From Hymenopus coronatus (lineage: Eukaryota > Arthropoda > Insecta > Mantodea > Hymenopodidae): a DNA stretch of 64,000 nt. Below, piece after piece: positions 45,822-56,283 of the stretch (positions are counted from its first letter, which is position 1; each line of letters begins with the position of its first letter). Under the pieces are notes generated by a model. That model did no database searches, had not been told where the DNA came from, and saw only the letters and a program-made list of their open reading frames with translations. Location of the stretch: assembly GCA_030762935.1 (NCBI GenBank), contig CM060900.1, positions 290,168,784 to 290,232,783 of the forward strand, given 5' to 3'. Both the position numbers and the translations under genes were made by a program.

Positions 45822-45837
45822 TATATGTAATGTATAT

Positions 45838-46075
45838 TGTTCCAAAACGTGAATTGTATATAGTTATAAACATATTGTACATCTTCTACAAAATTAAGGT
45901 GCATACATCTGGCATTTTTACTGTTCCAAAACATAAAATACAGAATACAAATAAAAGTAAGGTATAAACATTTCTTGTTTGTGTTCCACATGAATGCCAC
46001 TGCTGGTACCAGCTTGATTCCTGTTCATTTTCAGTATGTTTCTTTTCACTCCACAGTACATGAACAGTGGTCATG
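45838..46075. repeat. Direct repeat, right copy, flanking Tc1
   Basis: Matches 44398-44640 in the same orientation, with the same landmarks. It starts 17 nt after the Tc1 end. Confidence 0.8.
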
Positions 46076-47692
46076 TCCATATACAAGAGCATCACAGTCA
46101 CGAATGAAAGTATTTGGACCTGCAAACCCTTGCACAACATGCATGCACAATACTTCCATGCTTTAAAGTAATTTCTATGCCACATTTTAGAATGGAGGGA
46201 GTAATTTTTTCTTTATTTTTCAATACATTGCTTTGTATAAACCTGGAAAGAATTTATATTTCTTAAAACACTTGTGGTGTGAATTGAAAAAAATGTATTC
46301 ACTGCTTAAAAGAATTTTTTTGAATTGTGGTCACAATTTTTAAGCATTGATCATCTGAGTCATATTGTGCATGATACCCTACAGAAAGGAAGTGATATTT
46401 TGGAGATGAAGTTCCTCTTGCTGTGAAATTCTACATCTGCTTTTCACTTTTCACATTGAGAGATCAAACTAAATAAGTTTTTGAATTTTTTAATAAATTT
46501 TATCCAGACATAATCACCCATTTGAAGGCAAAGCAGCTATATATTTTCCTTAGTGTGGAAACAGTCTTACCTTTTGTATAGTGTCACATGTTATTGACAA
46601 GTGATTTTTTTTTTTTTTTTTTTTAAATATCCTTTCCAAAAGGCTATCAATATTTCAGGCAGTCTCAATCCCATTTTTTTCATCAAGAATCCAGTGGAAA
46701 ATTTAAGAATAATCTGAATCTGTAAGAGAGATTGTTAAAAATAACAGACTGTCTTGATCTGAAACAAAGAAAAAATCAAATGTTTCTATTACTTTAAAAA
46801 GTATCCAAAATGATGTTGGTGTTAAAATTATTGCAAGGCTTTCTAAGCAGGTGGGCGATTTCTCTGTGATGGGTAGTAATTATCTTGAATGATGACTTGA
46901 GTTTTTTTTTGCTGATATTGATGTATTTCCTTCAATTTTGTTATATAAGGTTCTAGATTGGAGTGATATTGAAACAGCAGTGAATTATCTACTGGAAAAA
47001 GAGTTCAAAGGGAGCATTTCTTTAGCACTCACACAGTCACTGTTATTTAAAAATGTACATCCAGAGAAGTGGAGGAAAGAAATGATAACATTGATGCTGC
47101 TTAAGCCAGTTATAATGATTTCAATTTTTTAATTTTTTAAGTATTCAGAACAGTATTAAGAACTCCTGAAACTCGTTCTGAGAATAATTTGTGCTGAAAG
47201 AATATTTTCTTTCATGAATATCCAATGTACGTGAATAGACCTAAAGTGACCTAGTTAAATCTACTCTAATACTGCAATGTAATTTTAAAATTATGACTTG
47301 TGTTTCATTTCATGATCACCTTACGAGTAAAGATACTCTGGTAAATAAAATATCATAATATGATAACTAGGATACAAAAAAGACAGCCTAAATGTAAATG
47401 ATGTGTAAAAATTAATCCATTTTAATCCTATTTTACTTTTCAAATAATGCATCATCCACAAATATTTCAGTTAATTATTAGTATATGCAACAGTATGTAG
47501 AGATGTTGCATAAAAATATTTTGAATTTTCATATTTGTGGTATGGTAGCCTATGTCCATTTCATTTTACTTTTTTGAGAAAAGAATTTACATATAGAGAA
47601 ACCAAGGAAATTACAGATTTATATTCATATGTACTAGTCACATGTACTAGTTCAGGTTTGTGTGTTGCTAACGCATATCAACTATGTTGCAG
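46076..47692. other. Rest of the large TRAPPC9 intron
   Basis: It holds a 20-nt poly-T (about 46603-46622) and a 64-codon frame at 46938-47132 (VLDWSDIETAVNYLLEKEF) that I do not recognise and that is probably a transposon relic. Confidence 0.35.
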
Positions 47693-47916
47693 AGGTAACT
47701 ATGAATTCCCAAGTGATTAAACCACAAGAAGAACTTGTCTGCCATGCTGGTCAGTGCCTTCAGCTTGGAGTTTCTATCCACAATTTTCTGGAACGATCAC
47801 TGTGGCAGGTGTCATTGTCTGTACAATTCTATCAGGATCATCAAAATGGAGTCAGTAACTATCGTTTGGAAACCCGTCTTGCAAGTGCTGGATCATCAAA
47901 GATTCTTCAACCTGAG
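47693..47916 (+). CDS. TRAPPC9: TRAPPC9 exon (last seen in window)
   Basis: A 224-nt exon between AACTATGTTGCAG and a GTAGGT donor. Its first two bases complete Glu with the G from the 25784-25976 exon, and it ends on a full codon. The product includes VTMNSQVIKPQEELVCHAGQ, LGVSIHNFLERSLWQ, SVQFYQDHQNG and RLETRLASAGSSKILQPE. The FYQDHQNG block is a strong TRAPPC9 signature. The protein should continue with one or two more exons (a beta-rich C-terminus), which I could not find in the 16 kb that follow. Confidence 0.88.
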
Positions 47917-48349
47917 GTAGGTGTTTTGTTGATTATGTTCAATACAGCTGGAGAATAATTAACATTGTTGATCGGATAATCTCTTTTGAATAATGAAAAG
48001 CAGGTTTTTTTTAAATTTGAAAGGATTTTTGGGGGACAGAGAACATAAACATTCTTTAAGGCACCCTACATCTACAAAGAAGATGAATGAAATGTTCTTT
48101 AATTTGTGGTAATATCAGCTTGGTTTCCAAAGAGCTGGGAATTTAATACTTCCTTAGCAGTATTAGTGAAAAATATTGGATAAAACATGAGGTAGCTATT
48201 TTAAATGGAATTACAACTTAAGTCCTCTGGATTTGTAGGCAGATACTTAAATCTCTAAATGAAAGAGACTTTTAAAAAGCTCAAGAAAGAACAAGTGCAG
48301 CTGCTGTAGTGGCATTTTAAAACAGGTTGGGTATTTTTGTTAATGTAAC
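47917..48349. other. Intronic tract
   Basis: No feature supported. Confidence 0.4.
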
Positions 48350-48530
48350 TTTCCCTATGATTCTGCATAAGAAGACAATAAGAGTTGTGTTCTACAGGGT
48401 TCAAACCTGGGGCATTTTTCGTTTCTCCTATTATATATTAATGGTTTAGCAACTAAATGTGCAGAAACAATCACATTTGCTGATTACTCAATGACACTTG
48501 TATCCATGGAAACATAAAATCAACTTTAAC
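48350..48530 (+). pseudogene. LINE reverse transcriptase scrap
   Basis: KSCVLQGSNLGHFSFLLLYI followed by NGLATK, and ITFADYSMTLV, correspond to the VLQGSxLGPLLFLLYIND and FADDT motifs of jockey-like LINEs, with the catalytic second Asp changed to Tyr. Only this short catalytic region is recognisable. The surrounding sequence up to about 49040 may be its decayed continuation. Confidence 0.6.
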
Positions 48531-49240
48531 ATCAAATGCACTACAGGTCTACAAACTCTACAGAATTATTTTCCCATAACTAACGTAGATCCAAATATTA
48601 ACAAAATTATTTATTGTCTACCATGAAGGAAAGTTGTAATGAAGTAAAGCAGCTAAATTTGCTTTATAATAGTGTAAAAGTTGATAAGAATACTGGTTAT
48701 AAAATGGTTAGGATATCCAGAGTAGAGTTTGAGATTGAGTCTACCCAAATAATGTGCTAAGAAAATAAGTGATTTGTATACAAATAAAGATACTGATTGC
48801 AAATTCATTACAGTATATTAAAATATGTTTTACTACTGCATACTCCAGTCACTACTCATATTATCTGTCAGCTTGTGAGCATTCTTATGAAGTTTCAAAA
48901 TCTTATAAAGCAACAGTAAAGTTGAATAGAACCTCAGCAAGTCAAATCTCATCAAATGCAAGTTATATGGCTTTTACCATTAAATTTGACCTACTCATTG
49001 AGGAAAGACAGGCATATTTGTTGTACAAGAGTGGCATAGGTCACTAACAGAGAGGCTGCAAGGATTTTATGACAATCTAGTCTCAGCACAGCTACTCTCT
49101 GTAGCGGCCAGAAGTCAAAGAATAGAATAGCCAGGGTAACATACACTTTGTTATATTACATTCCTTTCGTCAGTAAATTGCTGATGCATTGTGTGCAGAG
49201 CATTACAGTATTAGTTTATTTTAAACTTGTATTTTAAATA
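48531..49240. other. Intronic tract with unassigned frame
   Basis: A 92-codon plus frame (48769-49047) has no recognisable domain; it may be decayed LINE. Confidence 0.3.
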
Positions 49241-50944
49241 TAAGGAGCAACCAATCAAAACTTCTGGACAAAATTGAGTTTGATACAGTTTTGTGAAGTA
49301 TGCTCTAATGTTCCCACAATCAGATTTAACCTATGTGCATATTGTTCCATTGAAACAACTTGTTGAAAATGAGTTGTTAAAACAAATCATTTATTGTCCA
49401 TCTGTGTGATTGAATCAGAACATATAATGTCCACAAATAAACTATCATTTCATTTTTAATTCATTTATATTGGCACCACTGTGACATGCAATTTGTTTCA
49501 TTGCCTACAATAGTTCAAAACATTATTCTGCATTGTTAATATCTTGCATTGTTGGACATAGTTCCAGGAAAATCCTTATTACAAAAGAGTAAAACTAAGA
49601 GCATAGCAGCAGTGTCTTGCTCTGTTTTATGTGTTTATTATGTTATTTATTAATGAACCACATGGAAGTAAAACATTTGCTTTTGACTTATAGCAACGTG
49701 TTCTCTAAGTATGGAATGAAACTCAAGCAGAAAGGGGACCACAAGAAATATCATCAGCCCTCACTGATTTTCTTTCTAAAACATTTTTTGACCAGACCAC
49801 CACATCTCTCAGACTCTTGCTAATAGATGTGGTGGCCAAAATTAACATCAACATCTGATTCATGCCATTGCATTTTGGCTGTTGAAGAGTTCTCCACCCT
49901 CATTTTCCAGTTCAAGGGCATTCTTTTTACTTGCAGATAGGGTATTTGGCTGAGTGAAGAGAAAGCTGCACCAAATTCTGGAGCAATATGCACAGATTTA
50001 TAATGAAGTAGGGGATACCAAGGTTATTTCCAAAGACTGGGAACTTAAGAATTATAAAGATTTGTCAAAGACTTTGAAAAAGATTGATGGTATCAGTGTA
50101 GTAAAAAGAATAATTTTGAAAAAATCAAAATTGAACAGGGTCAGTAATGAGGATGTAAAATTTAAAACGGAACATTACTATTATTTTGATGATGCTTCAC
50201 AGTACTGGCAAAATGAGGGCATAAGAGTATTATGTTTTTAGCAACTGAAAGACCTGTTCTTCCATTATCAAGCATGTTAAAGGAAGAGAAAAAGAATGAT
50301 GTGAAAAAATGGTTCACTTTAAGATTTAGTGCAAGTTGGAAAGAAGAACAGCTTATGTGTTTTTCACAGGCCTAGAGGTTCCATGCAGCAGCAGCACTTC
50401 TGAACATACTGATTGTGTCTGTTTAAATGAAGAACCTGGACTGGCTAAAATGTAGCAAATTTATTGTAGACAGTAACATTCTACCTATAACAAATTATTG
50501 TATTGGCAAATGTTCACTGAATTCCTTGGGAATTATTAATCTTAGAAAAGTATAACTACTGTAAATTTGATGTTAATTTAGCATACTAACATTTTGTTCT
50601 AAGTACTATTTGAAGTGATTGATAATCTAATATTGCAAGTTACATTTCAGGGCATTAAAACAAATGCATTCTAATACTGCAGAAATGTAGTATACACATC
50701 AAAATATATAATATCTTATATGATGGATCAAAACGTATACTGTCCAAAACATAAATGAAATTTCTAACGTCCCTAATAAAATATTGATCTATTGATACAT
50801 GAAATCTAATTCAGTATTTCAATACAGAACTAACTGTGAAAATTGCATTTCATTTTATTGAATATTTTAGTAGCTATCAGTTTTTCGCTTCTCCCAAAAT
50901 ATTTGCATTAACGGACACTGCACGTTTTGATTGGTTGCTCCTCA
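49241..50944. mobile_element. Unclassified TIR transposon, 1.7 kb
   Basis: The left end (from 49241) and inverted right end (to 50944) share the 19-nt exact run AGGAGCAACCAATCAAAAC (49243-49261; inverse 50924-50942), with similarity tailing off inward (GGACA / GTGTCC). TA lies at both borders (49239-49240, 50945-50946), giving a 1704-bp element with a possible TA duplication. It carries a reading frame (49954-50241) and further coding-like pieces to about 50455. I do not know this terminal sequence and cannot assign a superfamily. Confidence 0.65.
49954..50455 (+). pseudogene. Transposon-borne protein fragment, unassigned
   Basis: A 95-codon frame (DWELKNYKDLSKTLKKIDGI, EHYYYFDDASQYW) is followed in other frames by ERPVLPLSSMLKEE with DVKKWFTLRF (about 50245-50325) and LMCFSQA. 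The general pattern (lysine-rich KDLSK..L..I, then a short strand-rich block, then a DVxxLL-like helix) resembles the C-terminal domain of the insect DDE-like proteins at 4108-4520 and 20437-20790, but weakly. The catalytic portion is missing. Confidence 0.35.
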
Positions 50945-51777
50945 TATGTCAGTGCAATTTAATCAATTTAGCAGTATGAACAATTCCATCAATACAGTTG
51001 AATATTTATTAAAAACACCATCTTCAACTTTATTTTATGAACAAAGTGTGTAACAGGAATAAAAATACACACAAAAAAATTAGTAATAATTTATAATTTT
51101 TATGAATTATAGTTATTATACTATATACTATATATATTTGCTAAGGCAATGTTTTTTTTTAAATAGTGAATGAATTATAAGGAATTTATTCTTGTAAATA
51201 TCAGTATATTTTACATAGGTGAATGTGGAACTGGGAGTGAATGTTTATGGATTTATTCATTGCAATCCTTGCTGTATAAAAAAATAATTAATATAAAGGC
51301 CTAAAATATAAAACTGTGAAGTGTAAGAATTGCATTTAAATGCTTATGTTTGTCTCACGAATAATACTTTGTATGTAAATAGTTAACTTATAATTTAAAT
51401 CATTCTGATTTCAACATGGCAGCATTTTCTTATTGTTACTCATTTTGTTCTAATTAGAGATTAAGGACAGATGTAAGTAGATGTATTGTTCTTAGAGAGA
51501 AATTATTGTTTTTTATCATGGATATGAAAAAGAATGCTGATTTTGATGAGTAAAATGTTTCTACCCTATGCCATTTGCATTCAAAACATTCATGTCATAT
51601 AGGCCAACACAAAATAATTAGCTAGGTGCCAAAATTATAATTTGAAGGCAATCTTCAAATTTAAAGTACAAGGATTGTAACCTTAAGAGGAAATAAATGC
51701 AAAAAACGAGAATTGTAGGTACGAATGACCCATATATTAATAAGTAAATGCTGTTAGCTTATTCAACGTTCAATTTT
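50945..51777. other. AT-rich tract
   Basis: No gene or element supported. Confidence 0.4.
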
Positions 51778-52047
51778 TTTTTTTTCTTTTTTCTTTTTTC
51801 TTTTTTTTTTTAGTTTAACGTCCTTTAACCTGGTTTGGTCATATCGGACGATGAATGCAATTGATGATATGATGCTCAAATGATCTCGGGGTCCATGGAG
51901 CTTAAAGTTACTCGACATTCGTCTTCTCAGGATAAGGGAAAACCCCGGAAAAAACCTTACCCGGGTAACTCACCCTAAGCGAGATTCGAACTCACGACCT
52001 TTTGAACGTGACGCAGACATGCTACCACCACGCTACTCAGGTGGGCT
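51778..52047 (-). mobile_element. tRNA-derived SINE, minus strand
   Basis: On the minus strand the head (52047 to about 51970) has A-box-like TAGCGTGGTGGTAGCATG and B box GAGTTCGAATCTC. The body includes AGGTTTTTTCCGGGGTTTTC, the tail CCGATATGACCAAACC and GTTAAAGGACGTTAAAC, then an A-rich end (T-rich 51778-51811). A 12-bp target duplication ACGTTCAATTTT / ACGTTTAATTTT lies at 51766-51777 and 52048-52059. Confidence 0.85.
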
Positions 52048-52669
52048 ACGTTTAATTTTGTTGCATACACAGTTAATTACACTAATTTTAAATAACCTGC
52101 ATAGTTCATTCTAGTAACAAATATACTTTACTAAATTCATGACAACCCGAGATTTATTCTTGTGTTCAATAACTTATAAAATGTACATTTACACCCAGCT
52201 AGAACAAAGCAAAAATGTATGATAAACCCCATTGATGCTATTGGCAAAAGAAGCTGAAAACATCAGTTTTGGAAGGGAAGAATTAATTCTGGCAAGGTTG
52301 GTTGGTAAACTGCTGATAAAGAAATGCACTCATCTGTTTATAACAAATTTCCCACCAGCAGTTGCAGAACAGTCACAAGTGTGAGCTTAAAGATAAAAGA
52401 CTAATCCTTAAGTTAAACATTGACATTAAGGAAACGAGCCAAAAATAGGCATTTTAAACTTTTTGATGCTCTGAATTTAATTGGTTAGCTGGTAGTTATA
52501 CTCATAACAAACTGTGCTGTTTTGTATGTTTCCTATTTGGCAGGAAGTGGAATGGAGTGTTGAAAGTATTTCTAGTGTTGAAAACACTGAAAGGAAGCTA
52601 TGTAAACTGAAGTCTCTGAAACAATACTTTGTTATGAATAAGCCTTTTAAAGTATAGGGGAACATGAGT
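52048..52669. other. AT-rich tract
   Basis: No supported feature; the right part may contain decayed N-terminal coding of the following hAT remnant. Confidence 0.3.
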
Positions 52670-54375
52670 TGAACATGTTTTATCAGAAGCTGCATGACTG
52701 TCTGCTATTAAATACGATGAAAAATTGTCAATCACAAAATATTAGGCGACATCATTCTAGCTGTAGTTTTTTTAGCCAAACAAGAATTAGCTTTCAGGGG
52801 TCACAGAGAAGGCTCAGAGTGTAGCAAATATGCAATTTTAGAATTGTTAGACTATACAGCATAGGAAAAACCGATCACATGTCTTCCTCCTTCTCCTCTT
52901 CTGGCTTTAAAGGTACTTCTCCAGATATTCAATTTGAACTGATTCAAATTATAATATCAGATCTAAATGAAAAGATTCAGGCAGAAATTGAGGAAGCTTA
53001 TTTTGTATATGTGCAAGCGGACAAAACATTGGATGTCTCGTACAAGGGTCGGCTAATATCATCTTCCAATACTGCACAGGTGATAGAATTAAGGAGAGAT
53101 TTGTGGTATTTGTGTGTTTCTGCGGGGAAAATTGCTAAGTGCCTTCCTGAAATAATCCACAAAATTTGAAAGACTGAAACATTACTTATAAGTTAGTAAG
53201 TCAAACTTATGATGGTACCACAGTAATGGCTATTGAGAAGGGTGGGGTGTAACAAATGATAAAACAATCTTGACCAAATGCCCTCTTATTTCATTTATGC
53301 GGATCAGCTAAAGCTTGTGTTACAGCATGGTTCTAGGACAATTAAGATGTGTATATTCATATATGATCTTGCAGCCTTTCCTAGCTTCGTCAATAAATCT
53401 TCGAACACACAGCTGTTTTAACTGAAAGGGGTTTCAAAGTGTGCCATGCAAATCTAACACACTGGAACCTTCATTTTTGAGCTGTATTGACCATACAAAT
53501 ATGTTTCCACGACCTAAATGAAACATTTGAGGCAATCATCGATCCAGATAATCAATGGGATCCAGGTTCGTTCATCTGTGCTACTGGTTTGAAAAGATGT
53601 TTAGACAGCCTTAAATTTATTTATATGCTTTTTTCTAACAAATGATCGTTGTTTTTGTTCACGATTTGTTTAATGTGCTTCAGAAAAAAATGTATTCAAA
53701 TATTATGGTATGTCAGAATAAAATAAACCGAAAAATAAGAAACATATAAAACCTCGGGGAGTAAGACACCATCATAGACTACATGCATAAAAGTAAGATA
53801 CTGAATGAAAAATTAGGATTCAGTGAATCCGATACGTCTCATTTGAAATGGCTACCCTTTGATATTCTTGACTTTTTAGTGATTCAATTAGAAACAAGAC
53901 CTGAGGACTTACCCAGGCTTAAATTCATTTTGAACCAGGGAATGAACAGTTGTATCCAAAGTACATGTTGAGTTTCCAAAAACGAAATTAATACACTCAC
54001 TGCTCAGTGTCTGTTTTTCAATTCACAAAACTTGAAGGAGAATTTCTAAAAGTTTGCAAGGATACAACAAAGCGCTTGTCATCACATCTGTTGTTGCGTT
54101 GCTTGGTGAACAATAGTTTGGATAATGTGTATGTAGAGACCATTAAATTATTGAAACTAGTGTTAACATCATTGCCTGTCACCACCACCAGCAATGAACA
54201 TAGTATAAGCATGCTTTAAAGAATTAAGACTTACATGAGGAACTTTATGAAAAACCAAAGACTGGCATGTTTGGAAACCTTGACAATTGAAAAACAGTTA
54301 CTAAGTGAAATGTGTTGGGATCATACCTTCAAAGAATATGTGGTTGAAATCTTTGCAGAGAAAAGAAATCACTAA
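52670..54375 (+). pseudogene. hAT transposase remnant (ZMYM1-like / DUF4371 class)
   Basis: Collinear broken pieces: VFLAKQELAFRGHREGSE (about 52770), SPDIQFELIQIIISDLNEKI (52920) and AYFVYVQADKTLDVSYKGRL (52996, normally ADExxDIS), YDLAAFPSFVNKSSN (about 53365), NQWDPGS-like and LKRCLDSLKF-like segments (about 53550-53615), DFLVIQLETRPEDL (about 53870), and the C-terminal dimerisation region LLKLVLTSLPVTTTSNEHSI (54151-54210, normally PVTTASxERSFS) with ITNC-like end at 54375. Many stops and frameshifts. No terminal inverted repeats seen. Confidence 0.75.
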
Positions 54376-55369
54376 TTGTAACATATATACAATTTGATCT
54401 AACTGAGACCTATGTTCTTATGATTTACTGTGGGTTATTTACAATGTTTTTGTTTTTTCATTAATGAAAACTGAAAGTTTCTGTGATAATTTAATAATCT
54501 GTGTAGTTTAAATTAAAATCTAAATGCAGTCAATTTCAATAATTAATAGTAGTTGTGGTAGTAGTAATAATAATAAGAGCAACAGCAATAACAATAATAA
54601 TGATAAAAAATATAAAAATATATGGAATCAAATCCACGTGTAAATATGAGTATTAGTAATATTTTGTTGTTGAACATAAATATAATGGAAACTCATATAG
54701 CATTTAAATAACTATAAATTCATTTTTTAAAGTCTAGTTTACCCAACGTACTATGTCAAGCTATGCCACTGAGGTTTTCTGTATGATAGCAAGATCATAT
54801 AGCAAATTACCTGCACTAAAATTAACAAGATAGAAGTCCTGTTACACTAATTAATCTACACTGTACTTCTACAAACAGGCCAAATGCACATTTTGTTCTT
54901 TTTCTTCTTTCTTATCGTCAGTATGAAGCAGTGATTTGAGTATCATAAGTAAATGCTTGTCACAAATTTTCACTTTCCAATAAGAATTTTAGCTCATTTC
55001 AAGCTTCCATAATCTTGTAAACAATCTTCAATGAGTTTAAAACTGTTTAAGTATTCTACATTTATATATCACATGCGATTTTATGTGCCAAATAGAAAAC
55101 TTTAGAGGCTTTATGTTGGAACAAAGAGCAATACAGCCATTATTAAGGTGCACGTAAACTTAATAATTGAATACCATTACAACTTAAAAAAAAACAAACA
55201 ACTACTCATGCTCTATTCACATCTTTCTCTACCCATTCTGCAAGAAAACTATTCTTACAAAAGATTATTCTTTTATCTACATCTTGATAATCAAGATAAA
55301 CATTTGCAGAAATGGTCTTATTATTTGTTTCCTTCTGAGTAGCAGGGAAGTAAGGAAATATACAAGACT
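54376..55369. other. AT-rich tract with AAT-type microsatellite
   Basis: A (AAT)n-like imperfect array lies at about 54559-54605. No coding feature is supported. Confidence 0.4.
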
Positions 55370-55586
55370 AAAGTGAAAGCCAAACCTTTTAGATGCTCAT
55401 CACAATGTGATGTAATTGAAATTTAGTTTGTCTTGCATGGCCAGGAATGAAACAAATGATGATTGTTTGAGGAAAGTTTAAGCATTTTAAAACCAATAAC
55501 AAGCAGTATTTTAAGAATGGTTAATTCTATGTTAAAAAAAAAAAAAAAGAGTGACTTAAATTGTTTGTTTTAACAAGATCTACATT
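55370..55586 (-). repeat. R1 copy C, part beyond the PLE
   Basis: Read on the minus strand it has TTTGTTTCATTCCTGGCCAT and GCAAG, matching copy A at 9927-9955, and ends at the target duplication AAGATCTACATT (55575-55586). The rest of the same copy is at 58384-58870, so the PLE split it. Confidence 0.7.
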
Positions 55587-55781
55587 AGTTTTTAATTGGT
55601 AGTCGAATATACACACATGTGCTTGACAAAAACTTACTTTTACGCAGAACTAGTTTCGCATGCGTGTTACATGCATTATCTACTGCTTTCGACTATCGGA
55701 TACAACACGAGGATCCTTGGTGTATGACTGTCTTCCCTCTGGTGTTGGATTGATGAACTTCATTAGTGGGTTCTCTTCAAA
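55587..55781 (+). repeat. PLE terminal repeat, left (inverted)
   Basis: 195 nt, the inverse of 58145-58339 with about five differences. The start of the upstream coding frame (ATG at 55660) lies inside it. Confidence 0.9.
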
Positions 55782-56283
55782 TCGCGATATGGAGACCAAG
55801 ATGGATGACGAAAAACACGTGGTGAGAAATGTAAATGAAATGGACTACAGGGAGAACACGAGGTATGGTTTCTTCAATCATCATTTTAACGGGTACAAAC
55901 AGGACATAAAAAGATACATTAATCTCAAAGGAAAGAGAAGATTTGTAGCGACAGATATTAAATTTCTAAATGCATGTTTGAAAAATAAAAGATGCCCAAA
56001 GTTTGTAAGGAAAACCGTAAAATTTAACAAGAATAACCGAGAACAATTAGCAGCGGAGAAAAAAGTAATAGAATTGGAAATCTCCAAACAATATAACAAG
56101 TTGGCAAATTTAGACTTAGAAACTTACGGACTTCACCTAAAATTATCAAAAGAATTAGGCCACACGTCTTGGAAAAATTTGGAAAGCAACACTTTCGATA
56201 GAATAACGCCAAAAGTCCACAAAAAAAGTAATTACACAGAAAAAGAAAATGAGAAACTTAGGCCACCAACCTTGGAAAAATAA
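55660..56283 (+). CDS. PLE N-terminal coding segment
   Basis: A 207-codon frame whose first 40 or so residues are read from the left terminal repeat, so they may not be native protein. From about residue 45 on (KMDDEKHVVRNVNEMDYREN, RYGFFNHHFNGYKQDIKRYI, KLSKELGHTSWKNLE) it has the lysine-rich, alpha-helical character of PLE N-terminal regions. It overlaps the next frame at 56249-56283 in another phase. In other PLEs the region is continuous with the reverse transcriptase, so a single small indel in this overlap is the likely cause of the split. The native start is uncertain. Confidence 0.7.
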   Translation: MRVTCIIYCFRLSDTTRGSLVYDCLPSGVGLMNFISGFSSNRDMETKMDDEKHVVRNVNEMDYRENTRYGFFNHHFNGYKQDIKRYINLKGKRRFVATDIKFLNACLKNKRCPKFVRKTVKFNKNNREQLAAEKKVIELEISKQYNKLANLDLETYGLHLKLSKELGHTSWKNLESNTFDRITPKVHKKSNYTEKENEKLRPPTLEK

